From: CAVOAK01 sp965217615
GTDB taxonomy: Bacteria > Pseudomonadota > Alphaproteobacteria > UBA8366 > CAVOAK01
NCBI GenBank assembly: GCA_965217615.1
Contig: CBDCIT010000030.1
Span: 310,001-374,000, forward strand
DNA length: 64,000 nt
Direction: 5' to 3'
The position numbers were made by a program, and so were the translations under genes. The notes under the pieces are model-generated. The model did no database searches. It worked only from the letters and a program-made list of their open reading frames with translations, and was not told the origin of the DNA. Of this stretch, positions 1 through 8,534 are shown in pieces; the first letter of the stretch is position 1, and every line of letters begins with the position of its first letter.

Positions 1-1
1 A

Positions 2-424
2 CCGTTTACCGAAGGTCTGCCGTTCGACACCGAAGGCAACAAGAAGGCCATGATAATTCTGACCGATGGCATCAATATTTTTAATTCGGTCAGCTCACGT
101 TGCACCGGCACAAACCCCAGATACAGCTCGCAATATACCCGCTACGGCTACTTGAGCGAAGGCCTGCTCGACGGTGCGACGAGCCGCTCAGCCGCCCAGG
201 ACAGGCTGAACGACCGTGTTGGAACCGTTTGTCAGAATATCAAGGACACTGGCATCATCGTCTATACGATTGTATTTCAGTTGGACGATCCGGAGACGCA
301 GGCCATGTTCCAAGCCTGTGCGACCGATGCTGAAAAGTATTTCAATTCGCCCAGCGCCGAGGATCTGCGTACCGCATTTCGGGCGATCGGGGCGGAATTG
401 AGTAATCTGCGTATCTCACAGTGA
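2..424 (+). CDS. TadG-like pilus assembly protein with VWA domain, C-terminal part
   Basis: The reading frame enters from the left edge of the window, so the N-terminus is missing. The visible 140 residues contain the hydrophobic beta-strand MIILTDG typical of a von Willebrand A fold, followed by Cys-containing segments and a closing helix (residues like EDLRTAFRAIGAELSNLRIS) as seen at the C-terminus of TadG-type proteins. Two TadE-like pilins follow directly with a 7-nt gap, which supports a Tad pilus assembly role at the cell envelope. The assignment to TadG rests on the VWA end and this context; the membrane anchor expected at the N-terminus lies outside the window. Confidence 0.7.
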   Translation, partial: PFTEGLPFDTEGNKKAMIILTDGINIFNSVSSRCTGTNPRYSSQYTRYGYLSEGLLDGATSRSAAQDRLNDRVGTVCQNIKDTGIIVYTIVFQLDDPETQAMFQACATDAEKYFNSPSAEDLRTAFRAIGAELSNLRISQ

Positions 425-431
425 GGATGAT

Positions 432-965
432 ATGGGTTGTCCCGGAACCATCCTTCGTAGGTATTTTTCGGGCAACCTCGGGCGTCGTGCGCGCGCGCGA
501 CGCGGCGGCGTGGCGGTGGAATACGCCCTGCTGTCGATACCCTTCCTCACCATTCTTTTCGCCATTATCGAGACCGGCTACATCTTCTTCGCGGCGATCT
601 TAATCGAAGGTGCTACTGCGGAGGCGGCGCGGCAGATTCGCACCGGCGCGGTCCAAGAGTCGGGCGCACCCCTCGCGCAGTTCCGGGGCATACTCTGCAA
701 CAACCTGTTCGGTATCGTCCCCTGCGGCGATCTGGTGATCGACGTGCGTAACTTTACGCGCTTCACGGACGCGAATCCGCCGCCGATCGCCGGCAATGCC
801 GCAGGTGCGACCTTCGCACCCGGTGCCGCCGGAGATGTGGTCGTCGTGCGGGTGGCCTACGAATGGAACTTCATCACGCCATTTATCGAAGAGGCGCTTT
901 CGAACGCAGATGGCGGTACGCGTTCGATCGTTTCAAGCGCAGCATTTCGAAACGAACCGTTCTAG
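432..965 (+). CDS. TadE-like minor pilin / pilus assembly protein
   Basis: 177 residues. After a basic, Arg-rich N-terminus comes the TadE signature: GGVAVEYALLSIPFLTILF (around residues 29-47), with the conserved Glu inside a single transmembrane segment, as in type IVb prepilin-like proteins cleaved by TadV/CpaA-type peptidases. The rest is a periplasmic domain with paired cysteines (CNNLFGIVPC). Gene order TadG-like, TadE-like, TadE-like is usual for the distal part of tad loci. A gagg element just upstream supports ATG 432. No tad ATPase or secretin gene is present in the window. Confidence 0.8.
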   Translation: MGCPGTILRRYFSGNLGRRARARRGGVAVEYALLSIPFLTILFAIIETGYIFFAAILIEGATAEAARQIRTGAVQESGAPLAQFRGILCNNLFGIVPCGDLVIDVRNFTRFTDANPPPIAGNAAGATFAPGAAGDVVVVRVAYEWNFITPFIEEALSNADGGTRSIVSSAAFRNEPF

Positions 966-978
966 GCGCGGATCGGCG

Positions 979-1500
979 ATGAAACTGATGAAAAGGATGT
1001 TCGAAAATTGCCGGGGCGCGGCGGCTATGGAGTTCGCGCTAATTGTACCGCTCTTGCTGTCGCTTTGGATTGGCACGATAGAACTGTCTAATGCCCATAT
1101 TGTCGGCCGCAAGGCTGCCGTAGCGGCGCAGGCGGCAGCCGACCTCGTGGCGCAGCGTGAATTTGTGACCGCCGACGACTTGGCCGACATTATCGCTGCA
1201 GTGAATGCGATATTGGCGCCCTATCCGATCGGCGACATTGGGTATGATATCGCCAGTATCGAGACCGATCTCGATGGAAATCTGTCGGTCGGTTGGCGCA
1301 TCACCCAGGGAAGCCTGCAAGCGGGCGGCGGCGGTATTCCGGCAGAAGCTCAGAATTTGGTCACGACAAATGACAGCGTGATCGTCGCCAATGTAGTCTA
1401 CCTTCATCGGCCGGCGCTCGACCTTGTATCCGGCGATGTAACTCTAGACGAGGCCGCCTACGCCCGGCCCAGGCGCGTTCGAAAAATACCGCTGCAATGA
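979..1500 (+). CDS. second TadE/TadG-like minor pilin
   Basis: 173 residues from ATG 979. An in-frame extension to 796 would overlap the upstream gene heavily and is rejected because the pilin motif begins shortly after 979. The N-terminus carries GAAAMEFALIVPLLLSLW, the Glu-containing hydrophobic segment of TadE-like pseudopilins, then a periplasmic domain without cysteines. It is separated by 13 nt from the preceding TadE-like gene, suggesting one transcript. It probably acts as a minor pilin or assembly factor of the Flp pilus. The C-terminus is basic (RPRRVRKIPLQ). Confidence 0.75.
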   Translation: MKLMKRMFENCRGAAAMEFALIVPLLLSLWIGTIELSNAHIVGRKAAVAAQAAADLVAQREFVTADDLADIIAAVNAILAPYPIGDIGYDIASIETDLDGNLSVGWRITQGSLQAGGGGIPAEAQNLVTTNDSVIVANVVYLHRPALDLVSGDVTLDEAAYARPRRVRKIPLQ

Positions 1501-1565
1501 CGCCAGATCGGCAGGCCACAAATTTAGTATTCAGGCGTGCCCAACTCTAGAAAGTCTCGGATTCG

Positions 1566-2538
1566 ATGGACGAGCTCTCAGTCCTCTTCGCCAAGTTCAT
1601 CTCGCCGCTCTACTACCCGTTTTTTTCGACGCAGCGGATCTTCTGGCTGCACCTTCTAGGCGCGGTGCTGCTGGCATATTCGGTCTATCGGATTCAATCG
1701 AGTGGTGCCGGTGTGAGGGGGGTTCTTGCACTTCTGCCTGCCGGGGTCGATCTACCGGCACAGGTCGGCGGTGTTGGATTACAAATACTACTTCGTAAAC
1801 CGGATCGCTTTCGTGATCTTTTTTCTGCCGCTGATACTAAGTTCTTCGGCGGCGGCCGCTTGGGTAGACAATACCTTACGCTGGCTGACCGCTTTGCCGG
1901 GCCTTGGCCACACCCCAGGGGCCGCTGCTGCGCTCTTCCTAACGCTGGTTTGGATCGTCGCCTTCGACGCCGGAATATTTGTTGCGCGCTATCTGCAGCA
2001 CAAGGTGCCGTTTCTTTGGGCGTTTCACAAAGTCCATCATTCGGCCGAGGTGTTGACGCCTATCACCGTCTATCGAATGCACCCGGTGGACGACCTGCTG
2101 ACCGCGACGATGGTGGGTTTGCTGACGGGTGTTGTCGGCGGCGCATTTCGGTTCGTCTATGCCGGAAGTGTCGAGCCATTCCTATTTCTTGGACAGAACG
2201 CAGGCCTCTTCCTGTTCTATTTGGTGGGCTACAATCTGCGTCATTCGCATGTTTGGCTCGCCTATCCGCGCGTGCTGAGCCACATATTCATCAGTCCGGC
2301 CCAGCATCAAATTCATCACAGTAATGCCGCGCAGCATTACGACAGGAACTTAGGGTTAATATTCGCGATTTGGGACTGGATGGCGGGAACGCTGTATGTT
2401 CCGAAAGGCAAAGAGGAACTGACCTTCGGTCTCGCCGACGACGAACATCTCGAGTATAGCGGCGTGATGCGCCTTTATTTGCTGCCAATCCAGAAGCTCA
2501 TGTCGCGCTATCGGCGTGCGCGGGATGTCGCCCGATGA
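1566..2538 (+). pseudogene. sterol desaturase / fatty acid hydroxylase family, frameshifted
   Basis: An integral-membrane di-iron hydroxylase of about 324 residues read in two frames. The first frame begins at ATG 1566 (MDELSVLFAKF). The frame carrying the catalytic part opens around 1717 (LDYKYYFVNRI and onward). The histidine clusters HKVHHS, HSHVW and HQIHHS, which bind the di-iron centre in this family, are all intact. The switch falls at a run of six G (1717-1722), where removing one G restores a continuous protein. The last codons overlap the next gene by 4 nt. It is either a real pseudogene, a phase-variable gene or a homopolymer error. Confidence 0.8.
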
Positions 2539-3350
2539 AGAAGATTGCGCTCGTAATATTTCTCGCCGCGAGCGTCGCTGTTATCGCACTTGCCATTCCG
2601 ATCCGCACGACGCTGCCCGACACGGTTCATATGGAGGAACTCGCCTGGGTGGAAGTTGATGAGGCAATTCGGCAAGGCATACGCACGGTCATCATTCCGA
2701 CCGGCGGCGTCAAGCAAAACGGTCCTCACATGGTGCTGGGAAAACACAACTATATCGTCCGCTTTTCAGCCGAGCGGATCGCACGCGATTTGGGAGACGC
2801 GCTGGTTGCGCCGGTTGTCACATTCGTTCCAGAAGGATCCGTCAATCCACCGTCGGGTCACATGTATTTCGCAGGAACGATTAGTGTGCCCGAGACGGTG
2901 TTCGCCAATATCCTCGAGTTCACGGCTCGCAGCTTACGCGCGCACGGATTCGAGACGATCTGCTTCCTCGGCGACAGCGTCGGAAATCAGGAAATGCAGC
3001 GACGCGTAGCGACGCGACTCAGCGCCGAGTGGAAGGGAGACGGCATCAGAGTGATCCATGTAGGCGATTACTACGCGGCGAACGGGCAGATTGACTGGCT
3101 CCTGACCCAGGAGGAAACAAAAGCAAGCATCGGCAGCTATGCCGGCATCCGTGACACGTCTGAACTTTTGGCGGTCTTCCCCGCAGGCGTTCGGTCCGAC
3201 AGGGTTGTTGCCCGTGGCGGACGCCTGCTGCGCCCAACCGGGGTCAGCGGCGATCCGACCCGTGCATCTGCGGAACGGGGAAAGACACTGCTCGCCTTGA
3301 AGATCGAAGCGGCACTTCGCCAGATTCGCGCTGAAACCGGAGCCAAATGA
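2535..3350 (+). CDS. creatininase-family protein, exported
   Basis: 271 residues starting at an ATGA overlap with the preceding hydroxylase. The first 21 residues are a hydrophobic signal peptide or anchor (LVIFLAASVAVIALAIPI). The body has creatininase-family features: IIPTGGVKQNGPHMVLGKHN near residue 55, where the second-shell and metal-binding residues lie, the PSGHMYFAGTISV block, and GDSVGNQEMQ. The family comprises Zn/Mn amidohydrolases (creatinine amidohydrolase, MftE-like). Canonical members have an Asp in the HxxxxxD metal motif; here the corresponding stretch reads HMVLGKHN, so the metal site looks altered. The substrate is unknown. Export to the periplasm is inferred from the N-terminus. 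Confidence 0.7.
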   Translation: MKKIALVIFLAASVAVIALAIPIRTTLPDTVHMEELAWVEVDEAIRQGIRTVIIPTGGVKQNGPHMVLGKHNYIVRFSAERIARDLGDALVAPVVTFVPEGSVNPPSGHMYFAGTISVPETVFANILEFTARSLRAHGFETICFLGDSVGNQEMQRRVATRLSAEWKGDGIRVIHVGDYYAANGQIDWLLTQEETKASIGSYAGIRDTSELLAVFPAGVRSDRVVARGGRLLRPTGVSGDPTRASAERGKTLLALKIEAALRQIRAETGAK

Positions 3351-3566
3351 GTATCTTTTCCGGTTAATCAGGTCACATTTCACATCCGTTTCAAGCAGCT
3401 GCATCTCTGATTTCATCATCGTTGCCGTGCAGAGCCGTGCTCTGCGCATTTGCCTCGACTCTCCACCGCCTCAAATCGCCGGAAAATGGGAATAGGCTCG
3501 GCGAGTCGCTCGTCTTTGATAGGAGGAACACCCGAACGCCTTGCGATAGGAGAGGTGGAGACAGGG

Positions 3567-4661
3567 ATGTCCCTCTACAGACACGCTACCGAAGTCACCG
3601 CCGCACAACTTCGGGCTAAATCGCGGCAAGCGCCGTGTTGCGTCGGGCGGATGCATATGCCGGACTGGGTTTTCATTGTCTCGTTTGCGTTCGCGCTGAG
3701 TCTTGTGCCAACTGGTGTCGACCCCGTTTCCGGCACATTTTCGTTCAACGCGGTTCAGGCCCAGGGCAAGAGCGGTGATAAGGGCAAAAGCGGCCAGAAC
3801 AACGGTAATGGCCAGGGGAATGGAGCAGGTGCCCAAAATAATGGCAACGGCCAAGGAAATGGTGGCGGTAGCAGCCAGAAAGCTGGAGGCAACTCGGGTG
3901 GGGGAAATAGCCGATCCGCCAATGCCGGCAACAATGGGTCCAATCAATCTGGAGATAACAACGGTCAGGCTGGCCTCGCAAGCGCGCTCGGCTCGCTTAA
4001 CGCCGCCCATGCTTCGTCGAACGCGCGGATACACGCGGCTCCAAACTCTACCGTTGGATTGATCGCCGCCTATGCAGCGGGTTTGGCCGACGCGGCCGTA
4101 TTGGCATCGGAGATCGCCACATTTACGCAGGAATTGGCCGACCTTGAGCTTGCTCTGGCGGACGCAGAGGGCTCATTGGCGGAAAAGGAAGCATTTGCCG
4201 GCGAACTCGCAGCCGCGTCTGAACTCGCGCAGCAAGACCTCGCGGCGGCGGAAACTGACCTCGCGGCTCTGAGCGAGGAAGCCGAAACTGCGGCCGCATT
4301 GGCTGAAGACAACCCCGACGATGAAGACCTAGCGGCGGCCGCTTTGGATGCGCAGGCCGTTGTCGACGATCAGGCCGAGGTGGTGGAAGGACTCGCCGCT
4401 GATGCGGCGGCGGCTGAAACGTTGGCGGCGGAGGCGCTTGCTGATTTCGAGGCCACGGCGGCACTGCTTGAAGACGGTGATGCCTTACTAGCGGAGGCCA
4501 CAGCAACGCTTCTCGCGGCCGAAGATAAACTTGCAGACCTCGACCCGGAGGACTCCTTGATCGACGCGGCCAACAAGCCGGTGACAGATGAGGTGGTTGA
4601 GACGGTCAATGCGCTGCTCGGCATCGGCGATGCCGATCCGGAAGCGAATGTCGACAATTAG
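3567..4661 (+). CDS. secreted Gly/Asn-rich and Ala/Glu-rich coiled-coil protein
   Basis: 364 residues from ATG 3567, chosen because a purine-rich AGGAGAGGTGGAG tract precedes it; ATG 3651 is an alternative. A hydrophobic signal segment (WVFIVSFAFALSLV) is followed by a likely cleavage site near AVQA. Next comes a low-complexity stretch rich in GKSG, NNGNGQGNG and SGGGNS repeats (about residues 70-150). The remainder is a long Ala/Asp/Glu/Leu-rich helical region with heptad-like spacing (ELADLELALADAEGSLAEK and similar), ending acidic. I recognise no family. The composition suggests an extracellular or surface-attached fibrous protein; location beside pilus genes fits this but does not prove it. 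Confidence 0.6.
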   Translation: MSLYRHATEVTAAQLRAKSRQAPCCVGRMHMPDWVFIVSFAFALSLVPTGVDPVSGTFSFNAVQAQGKSGDKGKSGQNNGNGQGNGAGAQNNGNGQGNGGGSSQKAGGNSGGGNSRSANAGNNGSNQSGDNNGQAGLASALGSLNAAHASSNARIHAAPNSTVGLIAAYAAGLADAAVLASEIATFTQELADLELALADAEGSLAEKEAFAGELAAASELAQQDLAAAETDLAALSEEAETAAALAEDNPDDEDLAAAALDAQAVVDDQAEVVEGLAADAAAAETLAAEALADFEATAALLEDGDALLAEATATLLAAEDKLADLDPEDSLIDAANKPVTDEVVETVNALLGIGDADPEANVDN

Positions 4662-4667
4662 ACAGGC

Positions 4668-4715
4668 GCGGGGCTAGCCGGAGTGAGCCGCAGTTTGCCT
4701 GACACCGAGCCCCGC
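4668..4715 (+). other. inverted repeat downstream of the coiled-coil gene
   Basis: A perfect 8-bp inverted repeat (GCGGGGCT at 4668-4675 and AGCCCCGC at 4708-4715) encloses 32 nt just after the stop codon at 4661. No T-run follows, so it is not a clear intrinsic terminator; it may stabilise the 3' end of the transcript or be incidental. Confidence 0.25.
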
Positions 4716-4823
4716 TTCGGCTTAAACTGACGAGCGTTGAAGTCAGAAGCCGTTCCCCGTCGTGGGACCGAGTGCTAGGCTGTCGCCAGAGACGTCTCAG
4801 CCTCAATGCGAGACCAGCGGCAG

Positions 4824-5171
4824 ATGAAGAGCTATCACGGCCGGCGTGGTGCAAACGGATGTTCCGTCTCCGTCGATGGGTCGCCGCTCGACCCGCGCAC
4901 CGATCTCCGGCAGATATCCACGACGGGATTCGAATGGGGCTATATGGGAAGCGGGCCCAGACAGCTCGCGCTTGCCATTCTTGCTGACCATTTTGACGAC
5001 GCGGCGAAAGCGATTGGCCAATACAAGCCGTTCTGCGATCGCGTAATTGCGTCGCTGACCGGTGAAGAGTGGCGTTTGGATAGTGATCGGATTGACGAAG
5101 TACTGAATTCCTACACCGATGTTTCTATGACGCTCCCGGAGCTCTTGAACAAGGTTCGTGGACTAAAATGA
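4824..5171 (+). CDS. DUF6166-like small protein
   Basis: 115 residues from ATG 4824 (MKSYHGRRG), chosen because the family usually starts with a short MK.Y.G motif; ATG 4806 would add six residues. The recognisable block is TTGFEWGYMGSGPRQLALAI, characteristic of DUF6166-type proteins, followed by a helical C-terminal half. The function of this family is unknown. There is no membrane segment or signal peptide. It stands alone between the coiled-coil gene and the Flp pilin. Confidence 0.65.
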   Translation: MKSYHGRRGANGCSVSVDGSPLDPRTDLRQISTTGFEWGYMGSGPRQLALAILADHFDDAAKAIGQYKPFCDRVIASLTGEEWRLDSDRIDEVLNSYTDVSMTLPELLNKVRGLK

Positions 5172-5424
5172 AGGCATTCTCGCATCCCATCAGCACACCA
5201 TAGGTTGCACCTTTGCACGGTAACAGGCATAAATATTGCTTGAATTATGTTGTCGTGTTGGTGCCGCTGCTTGGTAGAATCATGTTGTTCGAGACTCGCG
5301 GCGAATGATATTCTGCGACACGGATTTACAGGGGTTGGTGCGTATTCACACCACTTGAAACGGATGGGCGTTAAATAACCCAACAACACGGTCAACGCCC
5401 GCTTCCAGTCATTTTTCGAATAAC

Positions 5425-5430
5425 AGGAGG
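5425..5430 (+). promoter_or_regulatory. Shine-Dalgarno sequence of the Flp pilin
   Basis: A perfect AGGAGG lies 8 nt before ATG 5439 but only 2 nt before the upstream in-frame ATG 5433. The spacing favours 5439 as the real start. Confidence 0.7.
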
Positions 5431-5438
5431 ATATGACG

Positions 5439-5618
5439 ATGATTGCCAAACTTCTTTCAATGACTCAGAAGTTCAGCGGTGACGCGTCGGGCGCAACTGC
5501 GATCGAATACGGTTTGATTGCGGCCGGTATCGCTGTCGTCATTATTGGCGGATTGGCCCTTGCGGGTGGCCAGCTCACAACCCTGTTTGCAACGATTGTC
5601 GCGGCGCTCGCGGGCTAG
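5439..5618 (+). CDS. flp: Flp family type IVb pilin
   Basis: 59 residues, the usual size for Flp prepilins. A short leader is followed by the prepilin-peptidase region GATAIEYGLIAAGIAVVIIG: the conserved Glu and Tyr sit at the start of the single hydrophobic helix, and cleavage is expected just before ATAIEY. The mature pilin is polymerised by Tad machinery, whose motor genes are not in this window. A strong Shine-Dalgarno and an intrinsic terminator at 5671-5704 indicate a monocistronic, highly translated gene. Confidence 0.93.
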   Translation: MIAKLLSMTQKFSGDASGATAIEYGLIAAGIAVVIIGGLALAGGQLTTLFATIVAALAG

Positions 5619-5670
5619 TTCCGCCGGACCGCCTGCCGGAAACGGCTTTTTAGAATTTTTCGGCTACATG

Positions 5671-5704
5671 CCCCGGTGCCCCTGTTCGGACGCCGGGGTT
5701 TTTT
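5671..5704 (+). terminator. intrinsic terminator after flp
   Basis: An 8-bp GC-rich stem (CCCCGGTG pairing with CGCCGGGG through one G-T wobble), a 12-nt loop and a run of T directly after the stem. It lies 52 nt after the flp stop codon. Confidence 0.85.
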
Positions 5705-5781
5705 CGGGTCCCAAATCAGACAATAAATCCAAGCTGCGTATCGGCGGATCACGGATAGGACGGGTGTCCGACCGGGATTCC

Positions 5782-6276
5782 CTATTCCTCTGTGGGCGCT
5801 GCCGCAGAATCGCTGTCGGGTGGCGCGAGCAACGCATCCAGTGCGCTCGCACCGCCGCCGCCGGCGTCTCCTGACAGCGGCTCGCCCGGCGTCTTCACTG
5901 CCGTACAGCGAGGGTCACAGTTGAAGGTTGTCACCTCTGTCGCACTGCGATGGACCGTGAGGTGTCGCCGCGACTCGGGCACGACAACAATATCGAAATC
6001 GTGAATTTCTGCGTCGTTTGCATCCAGAATCAGCAGATTTGTCTCGCCGGATTCTTTCCCGACAAGGAAGATAAGTCGCGGCGATTCGACCGTGATATCT
6101 GCATATTCGGGATTGCCGATCGTTACCGTTGATGCATTGCGGGCGATTCGCAGTATCGTTGTTTTGTTCAGAGTGACCTGAAGCGGTTCTCCGGCCATCG
6201 TGGGCAAGCCGAAAACGGAGAGGACGAACGCGGCAACCACGACTGTCCGCAAATTGGCGATCTTTGTTGGGTTCAT
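5782..6276 (-). CDS. CpaC-type pilus assembly N-domain protein (solitary)
   Basis: 164 residues. A signal peptide (VVVAAFVLSVFGLPTMA) is followed by the pilus-formation N-terminal domain found at the start of CpaC/RcpA secretins: LNKTTILRI, NPEYADITVESPRLIFLVGKE and TNLLILD. The secretin barrel is absent. The C-terminus is a Gly/Ala/Pro-rich tail. Such solitary N-domain proteins occur in tad loci. The upstream boundary is abrupt: an IS3-family element begins at 6279, three bases before the chosen ATG, and replaces the native promoter and ribosome binding site. The alternative ATG at 6279 would borrow its first base from the IS. Expression is therefore doubtful unless the IS supplies a promoter. 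Confidence 0.75.
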   Translation of the reverse strand: MNPTKIANLRTVVVAAFVLSVFGLPTMAGEPLQVTLNKTTILRIARNASTVTIGNPEYADITVESPRLIFLVGKESGETNLLILDANDAEIHDFDIVVVPESRRHLTVHRSATEVTTFNCDPRCTAVKTPGEPLSGDAGGGGASALDALLAPPDSDSAAAPTEE

Positions 6277-6852
6277 CATGGCCTGCCCCCAATGTATGTG
6301 CCAATCGCTATGTTAGTCTTGGCACGGTGATTGGGAAGGGCTGATCCGGCTGGAGCCCATCCATAGCGCAAGCCGGATCAGTCCGGTTAGGCGCGATGGT
6401 CACTGGCGCCGGGGGTCTGTAGCCCAGCGCACTGTGTGGTCTGACCGTGTTGTAGTGCTGCCGCCATCGCTCGATCAGCACCTGGGCCTCCTTGAGCGAG
6501 TAGAAGATTTCGCCGTTGAGCAGCTCGTCCCGGAGCTTGCCGTTGAATGACTCGTTGTAGCCGTTCTCCCAGGGACTGCCCGGTTCGATGTAGAGCATCT
6601 TCACACCGACCCGCGCCAGCCACTCACGGACGGCCGTGGCAGTGAACTCGGCACCATTATCCGAGCGGATGTGGTCCGGCGGGCCACGATCGACGAACAG
6701 CGCGGCAAGGCGATACAGCACGTCGTCGGATCGCAGCCGTCGTGCGACGTCGATTGCCAGGCACTCCCGAGTGTACTCGTCGATGATGGTCAGCATGCGG
6801 AATGCCCTGCCATCGTGTGTGCGAGCCATGACGAAGTCATAGGCCCAGACAT

Positions 6853-6882
6853 GGTGCGGCCAGTTCGGACGCAGACGGATGC
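6853..6882. repeat. 30-bp direct repeat flanking the IS256 element, left copy
   Basis: Identical over 30 bp to 8178-8207. In the uninterrupted IS3 copy B this sequence occurs once, so it marks a duplicated insertion target. The IS256 family usually makes 8-9 bp duplications, so this length is unusual. Confidence 0.9.
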
Positions 6883-8177
6883 GGGACTGTCAGATAGTTT
6901 GTGCTTGGGCCGATTTTCAGACATTAACGAAACGCTCACCGAAGATGATGGCGAACTGTGTCTTGGCCTCGGTCCATTCACGCGGCGGGCGTTTCCAAGC
7001 CTGGGCCGCATGATTGAGCACCAGATATAGCAGCTTGGTGGCGGCGTCGTCACTGGGGAAATGGCCACGCGTTCGAACGGCACGCCGGATCTTGGCGTTG
7101 AGCGACTCGATGGCATTGGTCGTGTAAATCATGCGACGGACCGCCTCGGGGAAGGCTAAGAAGGGAATGACGTGATCCCAGTTGCGCCGCCAGCTTTGGG
7201 CGATGGCGGGATATTTCTCGCCCCAGGGTCCGGCTTCGAATTCGGCCAGGGCCGCCAGGCCGGCCTCGGCGTCACCGGCCCGGTACACCGCCTTCAGCGC
7301 CCGCGCGACATGTTTGCGATCCTTCCATGACGCAAAATTCATGGAATGGCGGAGCAGGTGGACGATGCAGGTCTGCACCACGGTCTCTGGAAAGGTCGCA
7401 TTGATTGCTTCGGGAAAGCCCTTGAGGCCGTCGACGACGGCGACCAGGATATCCTGGATACCCCGGTTCTTGAGCTCATTCATGACGCGCAGCCAGAACT
7501 TGGCGCCCTCGGTCTGCTCGATCCACAGCCCGAGGATCTCGCGCGTGCCGTCGGGCAACACCGCCAGCGCGATATAGACGGCTTTATTCCGAACAAAACC
7601 CTCGTCCCTGATCTTGACCCGGATGGCGTCGAAGAAGACGATCGCGTAGCAGGCATCCAACGCCCGGTTTTGCCATTCACCCACTTCCTCAAGGACCGCA
7701 TCCGTCACCGTCGAGATCAGGTCCGGCGAGACATCGAGACCGTAGATTTCCTCCAGGTGGCCGCGAATCTCGCGCACCGTCATGCCGCGCGCGTACATCG
7801 AGATGATCTTCTCGTCGAAGTCCGGGAAGCGACGCTGATACTTGGCAATCAACTGCGGATCGAAGGTTCCCGAACGATCGCGCGGGATATCCAGCGTCAC
7901 CTTCGAGGTCCCCGTCAGAACCGTCTTTTGAGAGCGGCCGTTGCGCCGGTTCGCTTCACCGTTTCCGGCGTCGGTATCCAGATGCCTATCCAACTCCGCG
8001 TTTAGAACCCGTTCCGATAGCGCCTTCTTCAATTCATCGATCAGCCCGTCTTGGCTAAATACCGTTGCCGGATCGCGCCCAGCCAACAATTGCTCCAGTA
8101 CCTCTTTCTCGATAACCATAGGATGCTCCTTTCAATTCCACCACTATGGCCCAAAACACAAAATTGCGGACACTCCC
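6883..8177 (-). mobile_element. IS256-family insertion sequence (complete)
   Basis: A 1295-bp element bounded by imperfect inverted repeats. The left end begins GGGACTGTCAGATAGTTTGTG and the right end on the minus strand begins GGGAGTGTCCGCAATTTTGTG (each listed base by base only to the first 21 positions or fewer). It encodes one transposase and is inserted in IS3 copy A. The edges are fixed by comparison with the empty site in copy B. Confidence 0.9.
6917..8119 (-). CDS. IS256-family transposase
   Basis: 400 residues, the full family length. The Mutator-type transposase fold is visible: the IPRDRSGTFDPQLIAKYQRR segment, the first Asp region (YAIVFFDAIRVKIRDEG), the second (ILVAVVDGLKGFPEAI), the zinc-like C.VHL.RHS motif, and the terminal TTNAIESLNAKIRRAVRTRG block containing the catalytic Glu. 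No frameshift is present, so the enzyme may be active. It is the only gene of its IS. Confidence 0.95.
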   Translation of the reverse strand: MVIEKEVLEQLLAGRDPATVFSQDGLIDELKKALSERVLNAELDRHLDTDAGNGEANRRNGRSQKTVLTGTSKVTLDIPRDRSGTFDPQLIAKYQRRFPDFDEKIISMYARGMTVREIRGHLEEIYGLDVSPDLISTVTDAVLEEVGEWQNRALDACYAIVFFDAIRVKIRDEGFVRNKAVYIALAVLPDGTREILGLWIEQTEGAKFWLRVMNELKNRGIQDILVAVVDGLKGFPEAINATFPETVVQTCIVHLLRHSMNFASWKDRKHVARALKAVYRAGDAEAGLAALAEFEAGPWGEKYPAIAQSWRRNWDHVIPFLAFPEAVRRMIYTTNAIESLNAKIRRAVRTRGHFPSDDAATKLLYLVLNHAAQAWKRPPREWTEAKTQFAIIFGERFVNV

Positions 8178-8207
8178 GGTGCGGCCAGTTCGGACGCAGA
8201 CGGATGC
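8178..8207. repeat. 30-bp direct repeat flanking the IS256 element, right copy
   Basis: Exact match to 6853-6882; see that entry. Confidence 0.9.
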
Positions 8208-8534
8208 AGGACCCATCGTTGAGCCATAGCCGGCCCCTCTTTGGTTGTTTTGCAGGCACCTTCAGTCCCTCCCGTCGCCAGATGCGTTCGACCCGCTTGT
8301 GGTTCACGTACCAGCCCTCGCCGCGGAGCAGCGCCGTGATCCGGCGATAGCCGTAGCGACCGTACGCGCTGGCCAGCCGCACAATGGCCGCGGTCAACGC
8401 CGCCTCATCGTCAGCCTCGACACGCCGATAGCGTTGCGTCGAGCGTGGTTGCCCAATGACCCGGCACACCCGACGCTCGGGCAGGGCATGCCGCGTGGAG
8501 ATGTGCTGAACATAGCCCCGGCGGCGCTCGGGGC

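Larger units (their letters stand above)
6308..8469 (-). pseudogene. IS3-family transposase OrfB (DDE integrase), split by IS256
   Basis: The N-terminal HTH_21 part (residues such as YGYRRITALLRGEGW) lies at about 8208-8469. The catalytic rve part (LTIIDEYTRECLAIDV, SDNGAEFTA, and NGYNESFNGKLRDELL with the final Glu) lies at 6308-6852. The two are separated by the 1295-bp IS256-family insertion and a 30-bp duplication. All DDE residues survive, but no continuous protein can be made. Confidence 0.9.

Noticed and set aside
3779..3960. short tandem repeats as a possible CRISPR or VNTR array
   Set aside because: The repetitive GGC/AAT pattern is coding (Gly/Asn repeats) and lacks regular spacers.
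4123..4506. Pro/Arg-rich minus-strand frame
   Set aside because: It is a shadow of the Ala/Glu coiled-coil gene; codon-position bias supports the plus strand.
5250..5275. possible sigma-70 promoter before flp (TTGTCG and TAGAAT)
   Set aside because: Spacer of 19 nt and a weak -35 make it indistinguishable from chance.
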